Notes under the pieces: generated by a model | Told to the model about the DNA's origin: nothing | The model's input: the letters and a program-made list of their open reading frames with translations, nothing else | Databases searched by the model: none | NCBI GenBank assembly: GCA_016177205.1 | Contig: JACOVS010000041.1 | Coordinates: forward strand, 1-8,776 | Source of the DNA: Candidatus Aenigmatarchaeota archaeon | GTDB lineage: Archaea > Aenigmatarchaeota > Aenigmatarchaeia > JACPZZ01 | Length of the DNA stretch: 8,776 nt | Reading direction: 5' to 3' | In this document: in pieces, positions 1 through 6,091 of the stretch | How the letters are laid out: each line of letters opens with the position of its first letter | Numbering within the stretch: position 1 is the stretch's first letter | Position numbers and translations under genes: made by a program

Positions 1-19
1 GATAAGTATAATATATTAG

Positions 20-439
20 GTGGCTTCCATTTTTGATGCCCAAATCCCGCAACATATAAGCAAAGTCGAAAAATGGGTCGAAGACGATTCAGATGACGAC
101 GAAGATGATTTGGAAAACCCAGGAAACGGGCCGGGCGACAAGGAAAAACAAGAAACGGCGGCAGAAAGTTACGTAAGCGTGCTCGGGATCAAAATCGATT
201 ATTCCGACGCAAAGACTATCGCGGGCATGGAGGTTGTTGAAATCTTCGCCAGCTACCTGCCTGAAAACGTGCTGGGTATGACCGATTGCATTAACAAAAT
301 ATGGATCCGTTATGGTTTAGGCTACTTGAAAAAACATGTTTTGATACACGAAATAGAGCATGTGAAGGACCCGGCAGCCAGCGAATACACAATCAGGCTG
401 CGCGCGAAGCAGCGCGAACCTACGCATTACGTGCTTTAA
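20..439 (+). CDS. Small putative zinc-metalloprotease-like protein (HExxH), acidic N-terminal linker
   Basis: Family not recognised; 139 aa. The start is GTG, forced by an in-frame TAG immediately before it (17-19) and by the lack of another ATG before residue 70. Residues 1-20 are followed by a very acidic, probably disordered stretch (about 21-45, rich in D, E, G and N), then a compact domain. The domain holds HEIEH at residues 110-114 (HExxH zinc-binding and catalytic signature), with D117 and E122 close behind as possible third ligands. There is no signal peptide or membrane segment, so it is probably cytoplasmic. The protein ends THYVL. The next gene on the same strand also encodes an HExxH protein and ends LYVL. 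The spacing of the third ligand fits no protease clan I can name with confidence, so peptidase activity is inference. The promoter probably lies partly outside the window. Confidence 0.7.
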   Translation: MASIFDAQIPQHISKVEKWVEDDSDDDEDDLENPGNGPGDKEKQETAAESYVSVLGIKIDYSDAKTIAGMEVVEIFASYLPENVLGMTDCINKIWIRYGLGYLKKHVLIHEIEHVKDPAASEYTIRLRAKQREPTHYVL

Positions 440-442
440 ATC
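434..442 (+). promoter_or_regulatory. TATA-like box for the 465-1259 gene
   Basis: CTTTAAATC; its TTTAAA core is centred about 27 nt before the ATG at 465, the expected TATA-to-start distance for a leaderless archaeal transcript. The box lies across the stop codon (TAA, 437-439) of the preceding gene. No SD precedes the ATG. Called from position and composition only. Confidence 0.45.
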
Positions 443-464
443 TCTAACCTTCCGACTTTGCTGA

Positions 465-1259
465 ATGGTCAATTACGAGGTTGAGATACGCGGTGCGTTT
501 GCTGAGGCGTGGGACCGGTTGTCCGGGGCCGCGAACATCAGCGACAGGAAACCGCCGTCACTGGCGTTCTCCATGGGAGAAGCTAAAGAACTCATAATAC
601 CGAAAATGTCGGAAGTTGCGAAAAAATATTCCACCACCCTTGGCCAGGAAACCGAAGGCCGGGAGCTTGCCCTGGGCGACGCGGAGAACGGGGTTACGTA
701 CTGCCAGGTTTTAAGGCCTCCGGAAGGCCGGAAATTTCCAGTGCAATTGATCTTAGGGCCGGTTTATCTCGGGAATTTCAATAACCCCGGACACATAAGG
801 CCGTACGCAAACCACGAAATGACCCATGTCGTGAGATGTCTGGTCCAGCCGGAGGTTGCGGTGTATTCTGACATTTTCTCGGAAAGGACGCACGGCGTGC
901 TGAGGACCCTGAGGGACGTGCTTGATTTTTCGGTTGAGGAAAGCATTGCCTGGGTTGTCAGCTTCCTGGAAACCAAAGACGCCAATTTCATAATACGGCA
1001 TTTGAGGCGCCTAAGGGCAAACGGCAGTTTCACGGCCGAGGATATAACCGCGTTTGTCAGGCAAATAAACGCGGCAATGCCCACCGCCCGCGAATTGCTC
1101 GTGTCCAACGGCTTTATGTCCCGGCTGGGCGAGTCGATGAAAGCCTCATCGGACCAGCGCACAAGGGAAATGGGAGACGCCTACCTCGGGCGCATGCAGG
1201 ACCTGAAAAAAACCAGGGAATGGATGGACGGTGTCGGAACCGAACTTTACGTCCTGTGA
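465..1259 (+). CDS. Putative gluzincin-like metalloprotein (HExxH), unknown family
   Basis: A 264-aa soluble protein of unrecognised family. NHEMTH gives an HExxH motif at residues 117-121 (H117, E118, H121). About 38 residues later the segment VEESIAWVV (157-165) offers E158 or E159 as a third zinc ligand, resembling the second glutamate motif of gluzincins. The remaining sequence is mostly helical-looking, with an R/K-rich segment around 178-185 and a charged C-terminal helix (about 224-252). There is no signal peptide or membrane span. It lies 25 nt after another HExxH protein on the same strand; both end in YVL. Its own TATA-like box suggests it can be transcribed separately. Seen: the motif and its spacing. 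Inferred: zinc binding and peptidase activity. A catalytically inactive structural metalloprotein is also possible. Confidence 0.75.
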   Translation: MVNYEVEIRGAFAEAWDRLSGAANISDRKPPSLAFSMGEAKELIIPKMSEVAKKYSTTLGQETEGRELALGDAENGVTYCQVLRPPEGRKFPVQLILGPVYLGNFNNPGHIRPYANHEMTHVVRCLVQPEVAVYSDIFSERTHGVLRTLRDVLDFSVEESIAWVVSFLETKDANFIIRHLRRLRANGSFTAEDITAFVRQINAAMPTARELLVSNGFMSRLGESMKASSDQRTREMGDAYLGRMQDLKKTREWMDGVGTELYVL

Positions 1260-1270
1260 AGATTAAACAA

Positions 1271-1279
1271 TTTATTAAT
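1271..1279 (+). promoter_or_regulatory. Possible TATA-like box for the 36-aa ORF
   Basis: TTTATTAAT is centred about 33 nt before the ATG at 1308, which would leave a leader of a few nucleotides. The spacer as a whole (1260-1307) is AT-rich, so the exact element is uncertain. Confidence 0.3.
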
Positions 1280-1307
1280 TGCAGGTAAAATTATTTACAG
1301 TGATTTA

Positions 1308-1418
1308 ATGAGCAGGCAGGAATTTTTCGAGAAGGACAGGGGCCACAAGAAAAAATACAACACCGTTTACAAGAAAGGCTTCAGGCGAAAATATAAGAAG
1401 CTAACCTCATCGGTGTGA
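1308..1418 (+). CDS. Very small basic protein (36 aa), unknown
   Basis: An ATG-to-TGA ORF of 36 codons, MSRQEFFEKDRGHKKKYN continuing to KKLTSSV. About a third of the residues are K or R, interspersed with Y and F, which suggests nucleic-acid or ribosome binding; that role is inference. I do not recognise a family, and it is not like ribosomal protein L41e. It is supported by a TATA-like element at a reasonable distance, by its fit in a 160-nt space otherwise empty between two genes, and by its stop lying 1 nt from the stop of the convergent zinc-finger gene. At this length a chance ORF cannot be excluded. Confidence 0.45.
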   Translation: MSRQEFFEKDRGHKKKYNTVYKKGFRRKYKKLTSSV

Positions 1419-1419
1419 A

Positions 1420-1839
1420 TCATCCTTGCTTCGGTTGTACAGGCTGCTGACGCGGTTTTTTCTTTGTTAGCTTGCTGGCCAGAAATAACAAAACGGTTAT
1501 TGCAACAGACCCGAGCAGAAGCGCTACGGATGTCCCCCTGAAAAGCGCTACGAGGCTTTTGGCCGTATCGGGCAGCAGGCTTGAGTAGGTTTCCAACAAA
1601 CCGAAAATTGCGTACTCGCCGACAAAAAATATGGCGCCAATGCCTACGGTCAGGACAAGGGAATAAACAAAAGCGGCCTCAAGAAAGCTTTTCTCCTTTT
1701 TTGCAGGCTTTGCGTTTTTCAGGCAATTGATGCAAAAAACAGACTTGTCAACGGTCCGGGCGTGCGAATAGCATGTTTCTTTTTTGCACGACTGGCACGT
1801 ATAACTAGACTGGTCCGAACCACAGATGTGGCATGGCAT
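1420..1839 (-). CDS. Small membrane protein with N-terminal cross-brace (B-box-like) zinc finger
   Basis: A 139-aa protein. The first 40 residues hold eight ordered zinc ligands: C3-x2-C6, C15-x2-C18, C23-x2-H26 and C36-x2-C39. Alternating pairs of this kind typify cross-brace fingers binding two zinc ions (B-box, RING or FYVE-like). A lysine-rich linker (41-50) follows, then two hydrophobic segments likely to span the membrane (about 54-81 and 103-123), and a basic, Q/P-rich tail (124-139). By the positive-inside rule, the finger and the basic tail would both be cytoplasmic. The ATG has a TATA-like box about 24 nt upstream and no SD. The role is unknown; a membrane-anchored protein-interaction module is a reasonable guess. 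Similar zinc-finger-plus-membrane proteins are common orphans in archaea. Confidence 0.75.
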   Translation of the reverse strand: MPCHICGSDQSSYTCQSCKKETCYSHARTVDKSVFCINCLKNAKPAKKEKSFLEAAFVYSLVLTVGIGAIFFVGEYAIFGLLETYSSLLPDTAKSLVALFRGTSVALLLGSVAITVLLFLASKLTKKKPRQQPVQPKQG

Positions 1840-1859
1840 ACGGATAATTTGTTGCGGTC

Positions 1860-1867
1860 TATTAAAG
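1860..1867 (-). promoter_or_regulatory. TATA-like box for the zinc-finger membrane protein
   Basis: On the minus strand this reads CTTTAATA, centred about 24 nt before the ATG at 1839. The same octamer occurs about 25 nt before the thioredoxin-like gene. The pyrimidine-rich run just upstream (CTTCTTCTTT) could also end transcription of the preceding 237-aa gene. Confidence 0.45.
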
Positions 1868-1880
1868 AAGAAGACGTTTC

Positions 1881-2594
1881 TTAAGCCGGCTGCGGCAACG
1901 ACGCGACACCCTGCAACTCTTCCCGGGTGAAGCCCATCTGATACAAATGATCCAAAACTTCCTGGCCTGCAATGAAATCGCGATCAGCGCCGATTCCCGC
2001 GCTGATTTCGTTCTCAAACGCGTTTGCGGGCACGTGCCTTGCCACCATATCCAATGCGTCGTTTCCGTTCAAAGGTCCGCTTAACTTACGACTGCCGGAA
2101 CCGGTTTCCCTAATAGCCTCGTAAATTGGTACGACCTTTATGCCCACTGTTCCGTTTCCGCCGCCGGCAAATCTATGGCCATTGTAGGGGCCGAAAACAA
2201 TGTTATTGGTGAATGCGGATCTTGTTCCGATAGGCCCCTGTCTGATAACCGATGACCTAAAAGGCTGGCCCACCAGCCCGCCCCTGCCAATCTTGGATAG
2301 TTCCGCGTGCCTCCTGGAAACATCGTCGAAATATTCCGGCGATAACAACATGGGCGCTCCTTGCCTGCCGTAATGGCTGGCAGGAACAACCACCATGGTG
2401 CACCAGGGCGTCAACGCCTCTGACATCACGGTTTCCGGTGAAACGTCTTTTCCCTGGAAACCCGATGAAATTCTATAAGAAACCGGGATGTTGTGTTCGT
2501 TCCTGCTAACGCCCAACACGTCCCACAATTTTCCATAAATTAACAGCCCGAAGCCGGGCTCCACGTTAAACAAATTAAAGGGCCGTAAGTCCAT
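1881..2594 (-). CDS. Hypothetical protein, 237 aa, unknown family
   Basis: Not recognised. It is a soluble, mixed alpha/beta-looking protein without a signal peptide or a convincing membrane span. Features: a hydrophobic N-terminal part (residues 1-28); a strand-like WCTMVVVPASHYG segment (64-76); an arginine- and glycine-rich middle (94-125); a glycine cluster HRFAGGGNGTVGIKVVPIY (140-158) that looks like a loop between strands; and a helical C-terminus (about 179-230) ending QPA. There is a single cysteine (C65) and no repeated metal-ligand pattern. The ATG is supported by a TATA-like box at the leaderless distance. It lies 63 nt downstream of pdhB on the same strand, but its own promoter argues against a shared function. 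It is a clean ORF without frameshift. Confidence 0.65.
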   Translation of the reverse strand: MDLRPFNLFNVEPGFGLLIYGKLWDVLGVSRNEHNIPVSYRISSGFQGKDVSPETVMSEALTPWCTMVVVPASHYGRQGAPMLLSPEYFDDVSRRHAELSKIGRGGLVGQPFRSSVIRQGPIGTRSAFTNNIVFGPYNGHRFAGGGNGTVGIKVVPIYEAIRETGSGSRKLSGPLNGNDALDMVARHVPANAFENEISAGIGADRDFIAGQEVLDHLYQMGFTREELQGVASLPQPA

Positions 2595-2614
2595 GACCCG
2601 TATTGTCCCGTAAA

Positions 2615-2624
2615 CTTTAAATTT
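2615..2624 (-). promoter_or_regulatory. TATA-like box for the 237-aa gene
   Basis: On the minus strand this reads AAATTTAAAG, with the TTTAAA core centred about 24 nt before the ATG at 2594. No SD lies near that ATG, so a leaderless mRNA is likely. It sits in the short spacer after pdhB. Confidence 0.5.
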
Positions 2625-2657
2625 GCCACATTTCCGGTTTCAGATTAATATTGGCGT

Positions 2658-3632
2658 TCAAAACTTCATGACTTCTTCCGCAGCCCTTGAAACGCGCCCC
2701 GCGTCCGGCAGGTAAAGGTTTTCATGCTTAGCCAGGGGCATCGGTATGTCAAAGCCTGTCACGCGCTTGACAGGCGCCTTTAAGGATAGAATGTCCGCCT
2801 CGCTTATTGTTGCCGCGATCTCGGCGCCCAGGCCGAGGGTGCGCGGCGCCTCGTGGACTATGACAGCACGGCCCGTTTTTTGCACGGAATTCAGTATTGT
2901 TTCCGTATCCAGCGGCGACAGGGACCGGACGTCTATTATTTCGGCGTCTATGTTTTTCCCCTTTAATTTTTCCGCGGCCTCTGCGCATACGTGAACCATC
3001 GTACCCCAGGATACGAGCGTAACGTCGCCGCCCTCCTTTGTTACGCCGGCTTTTCCGATAGGGATGTCGTAATCCTTTTCCGGGACCTCCTGCTTCGGCG
3101 AGCGGTAAAGTTTTTTCGGCTCGAAGAATACGACAGGGTCAGGATCGCGCATTGCCGCGGTCAGCAGTCCTTTTGCATCGTAAGGCGTTGACGGCATCAC
3201 GGCCTTTAATCCGGGCGTGTGCACAATATGCGTCTCCGGCGATTCTGAATGGTGCTCCGGCGCGTGTATGCCGCCGGCGCACGGGATGCGGACAACAAGA
3301 GGGCAGGTGAAACGGCCGCGTGAACGGTTCCTAATCCTCGCAGCGTGCGAGATTAACTGATCAAGCGCCGGATACAAAAATCCGTCGAATTGTATTTCCG
3401 CAACAGGTTTCAGGCCGTAGATGGCCATTCCTATTGATGTTCCGATTATCGCCGATTCTGCCAGGGGCGTGTCGATAACGCGATTCGGCCCAAACCTCTC
3501 AAGCAGGCCCTCGGTTACACGGAAAACGCCGCCGTCGACTCCGATGTCTTCGCCCAGCAGGACAACTTTTTTATTTTTTTCCATCTCCTGCTTTAAGGCC
3601 AAGTTAATTGCCTGGGCCATGTTTAACATCAT
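2658..3632 (-). CDS. pdhB: 2-oxoacid dehydrogenase E1 component, beta subunit (pyruvate dehydrogenase-type)
   Basis: A 324-aa protein, the usual length for E1 beta. With E1 alpha it forms the alpha2beta2 thiamin-diphosphate enzyme that decarboxylates a 2-oxoacid and transfers the acyl group to lipoyl-E2. Landmarks: LGEDIG (26-31); DTPLAES (54-60), with E59 at the position of the glutamate that activates the thiamin aminopyrimidine ring; the pyrimidine-domain core (61-100); GGIHAPEHHSESPE (120-133), with H128 in the conserved active-site histidine segment; and a transketolase C-terminal domain from about 190, including VSWGTM (207-212) and VRSLSPLD (235-242). The first ATG overlaps the stop of the split-barrel gene as ATGA; a GGTGA SD lies 1 nt from the first ATG and 4 nt from the second (3629), so initiation at the second ATG is possible. 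Pyruvate versus branched-chain substrate cannot be settled from sequence alone. Confidence 0.93.
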   Translation of the reverse strand: MMLNMAQAINLALKQEMEKNKKVVLLGEDIGVDGGVFRVTEGLLERFGPNRVIDTPLAESAIIGTSIGMAIYGLKPVAEIQFDGFLYPALDQLISHAARIRNRSRGRFTCPLVVRIPCAGGIHAPEHHSESPETHIVHTPGLKAVMPSTPYDAKGLLTAAMRDPDPVVFFEPKKLYRSPKQEVPEKDYDIPIGKAGVTKEGGDVTLVSWGTMVHVCAEAAEKLKGKNIDAEIIDVRSLSPLDTETILNSVQKTGRAVIVHEAPRTLGLGAEIAATISEADILSLKAPVKRVTGFDIPMPLAKHENLYLPDAGRVSRAAEEVMKF

Positions 3633-4096
3633 TTCACCACAACCCTTCTTTTTTCTTTTGAGAAATGGATTTCATCGTGCAGAATCAGTTTTTTGACAAA
3701 AATCTTGTAAAGCCTTACAGGCTGCTTTTCCGATTCCAGGACTTCCCAGGAACTTAATTCCTTCCTTGCACGCGGAAACCTTTTAGTAAATATTTTATAC
3801 GCCTTTTCCAATTCTTTTCCCCGCAACATTCCTGCCGTGCCTGAAAATTGCAGGCCAGATGTCGGCGCACCGAACGTTTTGTGTTGTTTTGCTATTGTCC
3901 CCGCCACGCTGTTATTTTTTTCTATATGCCTGCTGTGGTTCCGGTAATAACGGGACAGGAAATACAGGTTGAATTTTTCGTCGAATGCGTAAAACACCGT
4001 AGCAGACCACGGTTTATTTTTGCTGACGGTCGCTACGGACATCAGCTTTACGTTCTCCATGCAATTTTTTGCCAGTTTTTTAGGATTTTGACTCAT
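3629..4096 (-). CDS. YhbP/UPF0306-like pyridoxamine-5'-phosphate-oxidase-fold (FMN split-barrel) protein
   Basis: A 155-aa protein, close to the length of the E. coli YhbP (UPF0306) family. Resemblance recalled from memory: TVFYAFDEKFNLYFLS (33-48, the strand pair with the aromatic FYxFD motif), the TRH-like RNHSRHI (52-58), VAGTI (64-68), the GLQFSGTAGML segment (81-91), and an AYKIFTKRFPRAR block (99-111) that closely parallels the YhbP AYNRRFPVAR segment. The fold normally binds FMN; substrate and reaction are unknown, and FMN binding here is inferred. The C-terminus is strongly basic. The gene lies between pdhA and pdhB, overlapping the first by 17 nt and the second by 4 nt, with its own SD (TGGAG, 7 nt before ATG). 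It is not a known part of the dehydrogenase complex. Confidence 0.85.
   Translation of the reverse strand: MSQNPKKLAKNCMENVKLMSVATVSKNKPWSATVFYAFDEKFNLYFLSRYYRNHSRHIEKNNSVAGTIAKQHKTFGAPTSGLQFSGTAGMLRGKELEKAYKIFTKRFPRARKELSSWEVLESEKQPVRLYKIFVKKLILHDEIHFSKEKRRVVVK
3634..3638 (-). promoter_or_regulatory. SD motif (GGTGA) before pdhB
   Basis: GGTGA on the minus strand, complementary to the usual archaeal 16S 3' end. It is 1 nt from the first ATG (3632) and 4 nt from the second (3629), which makes the second ATG the more comfortable start. It lies inside the end of the upstream gene, consistent with translational coupling. Confidence 0.5.
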
Positions 4097-5150
4097 CTTG
4101 GCGCTCCAATGATTTTTGCTGGTTTTCCAGCTTCTCTGTCATCCCGGCATAAACGTACTCGAATATCTTTCCAGGATCCTCCATAGGCACGGACTCGTAT
4201 TTTTTTATTGCATCCTCGACTTTTTTCCCCGATTTTACCAGCAATTTTTCCTCGTAATCCTTTGTCCACAATTTATTCGATTCCATATATTTTCTTAATC
4301 TTTCTATGGGATCCTTCTTTAGCCATTCATCAATTTCCGATTTTTTCCTGTACCTGGAGGCGTCGTCGGCGGTTGTGTGGTCGCCCATTCTGTATGTAAA
4401 CAGCTCGATAAGCGTGGGGCCTTTGCCTGACCGGGCTTTTTCCAGGGCGTCCTTAGTCGCTTTGTACACCGCAAACACATCGTTGCCGTCAACCTGTATG
4501 CCGTCGAAACCGAACGCGATCGCTTTTTGCGCGATCGTTTCAGCGGCTGTTTGCTTTTTCCTTGGCACGGATATCGCCCACTGGTTGTTCATGCAGGCAA
4601 AAACCAGCGGAAGGCTAAAAACGCCGGCAAAATTCATGGCTTCGCTGGTGTCGCCTTCAGAAGTCGCGCCGTCGCCGAAATAAACCAGGGACGCTATTTT
4701 GTCGCCCATGATTTTTGACGCCCACGCTATTCCAACGGCGTGCAGCGGCTGCGTCCCTACGGGTATGGCGAACGTCAAATTGTTCTGGTCAGCGGGTATT
4801 TTCTGGCCGCGCTCGTCGCCTCCCCAGTATTGGAGGAGCATCTCCATCGGGAGCCCGCGCACTATCATCGACGCGTTTTCCCTGAACGCGGGAATCATCC
4901 AGTCTTTTTTGTCGAGCGCGTAGGCCGACGCGACCTGCGCCGCCTCCTGCCCGCGCACCGGCGGGTACGTGCCCAGCCGGCCTTCGCGCTGCAGTTTGAC
5001 AGACTTTTCGTCGAAGATCCTGGACAGGACCATCAGTTCGTAAATTTCTTTTACCTGCTCATTTGTAAGCTCCGTCGACTCGCTGCACTTTCCGTTTTCG
5101 TCCAAAATCTGCACGTAGTTTACGGAAAACCTGACTATACCCTTTCTCAT
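4080..5150 (-). CDS. pdhA: 2-oxoacid dehydrogenase E1 component, alpha subunit (pyruvate dehydrogenase-type)
   Basis: A 356-aa protein, typical of E1 alpha. It binds thiamin diphosphate and Mg2+ and, with PdhB, catalyses oxidative decarboxylation of a 2-oxoacid. Visible signatures: YVQILDENG near the N-terminus (12-20), as in Bacillus-type PdhA; GQEAAQVASAYAL (67-79); the thiamin-diphosphate motif opening with GDG at 159-161 and closing with NN at 188-189; AISVPRKKQTAAETIAQKA (192-210); VDGNDVFAVY (220-229); and the active-site loop RMGDHTTADDASRYR (254-268), with H258. The C-terminal 20 residues (LENQQ onward) are charged and probably flexible. A TATA-like box about 30 nt upstream suggests that transcription of pdhA, the split-barrel gene and pdhB can start here, independently of lipA. 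No E2 or E3 gene follows. Confidence 0.95.
   Translation of the reverse strand: MRKGIVRFSVNYVQILDENGKCSESTELTNEQVKEIYELMVLSRIFDEKSVKLQREGRLGTYPPVRGQEAAQVASAYALDKKDWMIPAFRENASMIVRGLPMEMLLQYWGGDERGQKIPADQNNLTFAIPVGTQPLHAVGIAWASKIMGDKIASLVYFGDGATSEGDTSEAMNFAGVFSLPLVFACMNNQWAISVPRKKQTAAETIAQKAIAFGFDGIQVDGNDVFAVYKATKDALEKARSGKGPTLIELFTYRMGDHTTADDASRYRKKSEIDEWLKKDPIERLRKYMESNKLWTKDYEEKLLVKSGKKVEDAIKKYESVPMEDPGKIFEYVYAGMTEKLENQQKSLERQDESKS
4104..4108 (-). promoter_or_regulatory. SD motif (TGGAG) for the split-barrel gene
   Basis: TGGAG on the minus strand, 7 nt before the ATG at 4096. It lies inside the 3' end of pdhA and supports both this start codon and re-initiation within a polycistronic mRNA. 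Confidence 0.5.
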
Positions 5151-5174
5151 GACCTGTCGCCAAAATAAGTTGCA

Positions 5175-5184
5175 CTTTATATCA
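5175..5184 (-). promoter_or_regulatory. TATA-like box for the pdhA gene set
   Basis: On the minus strand this reads TGATATAAAG, centred about 30 nt before the pdhA ATG, within the 50-nt spacer after lipA. No strong SD precedes pdhA (only a weak AGGT close to the ATG), so a leaderless or very short-leader mRNA is likely. Confidence 0.5.
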
Positions 5185-5200
5185 GATATTGTTGACTGTC

Positions 5201-6079
5201 CTACTTTTTCAGGAGCGATTTTATGAAAAGTTCGCCCGCGCGGTACGAAGACCGCACGAACGGGCCCGACGCAACGTAAAGGAAGCCCTTTTGCTCCCCT
5301 GCCGATTTCAACCTTTGAAAAACTTCAGGGTGGACATAACTTTCCACGGCCATCTGCCTCTTTGTCGGTCGCAGGTACTGTCCTATTGTGAAGAAATCAA
5401 CGCCGATACTGCGCAAATCGTCCATTGACTCGCAAACTTCCTGTTCAGTTTCTCCCAAACCAAGCATGATAGAGGATTTTGTCCGTACATTAGGGTTTAG
5501 CTTTTTTACAGCCTTCAAAACGCTTACCGACTGATCGTAATTAGCGCGGACATCCCGAACGAGGCGTTGCAGTCGTCGGACGGTCTCTATGTTGTGCGCG
5601 ATTACATCGGGTTCAGCGTCTACGACATTTTTAATCAGGTCTTCCCGCCCCCGGAAATCCGGTATCAGCACTTCGACAAGTATTCCGGGGTTCATCCTTT
5701 TGACCGCCCTTATGCAGGCAGCGAAATGCAAACTTCCCTGGTCGGGCAGGTCGTCACGATCAACAGATGTTATCACAACGTAATCCAGGTTAAACTCCTT
5801 TACGGCTTTCGCCAGTTTCACAGGCTCGAATATGTCCAACCCTACAGGACGGCCGTGCGACACTTCGCAGAAACGGCAGCCCCGCGTGCACGTGTCGCCC
5901 ATTACCATGAACGTGGCTGTCCCGCCGGACCAGCATTCCGATATGTTCGGGCAATGCGCAGACTCGCATACGGTGTGTAGGCCGAGGTTATTGACAGTTT
6001 CGCGCACCCTGGCAAAGGAGCCCGCGGTCTGCAGTTTTGTTTTCAGCCATTCCGGTTTTTTATCCGACACCAGAGACAT
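5201..6079 (-). CDS. lipA: Lipoyl synthase (radical SAM)
   Basis: A 292-aa protein. It inserts two sulfur atoms into the protein-bound octanoyl chain to make the lipoyl cofactor, using two [4Fe-4S] clusters. Auxiliary-cluster cysteines: C38, C43, C49 (CESAHCPNISEC). Radical-SAM cluster: CTRGCRFC (C64, C68, C71). The LipA-specific RSSYRAGE near the C-terminus (276-283) contains the serine that ligates the auxiliary cluster. VITSVDRDDLPDQG (102-115) and IGQYLRPT (232-239) are also family hallmarks. An upstream in-frame ATG at 6121 would add 14 residues and overlap the thioredoxin gene by 35 nt. I prefer the ATG at 6079 because a GGTGA SD lies 7 nt before it, while 6121 has none. It lies directly upstream of pdhA, whose complex needs lipoylation. 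No octanoyltransferase or lipoate ligase is in the window. Confidence 0.95.
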   Translation of the reverse strand: MSLVSDKKPEWLKTKLQTAGSFARVRETVNNLGLHTVCESAHCPNISECWSGGTATFMVMGDTCTRGCRFCEVSHGRPVGLDIFEPVKLAKAVKEFNLDYVVITSVDRDDLPDQGSLHFAACIRAVKRMNPGILVEVLIPDFRGREDLIKNVVDAEPDVIAHNIETVRRLQRLVRDVRANYDQSVSVLKAVKKLNPNVRTKSSIMLGLGETEQEVCESMDDLRSIGVDFFTIGQYLRPTKRQMAVESYVHPEVFQRLKSAGEQKGFLYVASGPFVRSSYRAGELFIKSLLKK

Positions 6080-6086
6080 CAATAGG

Positions 6087-6091
6087 TCACC
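6087..6091 (-). promoter_or_regulatory. SD motif (GGTGA) deciding the lipA start
   Basis: GGTGA on the minus strand, 7 nt before the ATG at 6079. Its last three bases are the TGA stop codon of the upstream thioredoxin-like gene, so termination and re-initiation can be coupled. Confidence 0.6.

Noticed and set aside
753..1162. Two overlapping minus-strand ORFs of 82 and 132 codons
   Set aside because: They lie wholly inside the 264-aa HExxH gene, in antisense frames, have no family motifs and lack a promoter or SD.
1881..1955. Possible UBA-like helix (LDHLYQMGFTREEL) at the C-terminus of the 237-aa protein
   Set aside because: The MGF core resembles UBA or EF-Ts domains, but only about 17 residues follow it, too few for the rest of a three-helix domain. 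It is probably coincidence.
5151..5200. Riboswitch or terminator between lipA and pdhA
   Set aside because: The 50-nt spacer is AT-rich, without a convincing stem or T-run. It is better explained by a TATA-like promoter.
4698..5428. Plus-strand ORFs of 74, 142 and 79 codons across pdhA and the end of lipA
   Set aside because: They are antisense to genes with full conserved motif sets, and their translations are compositionally odd, with no recognisable domain.
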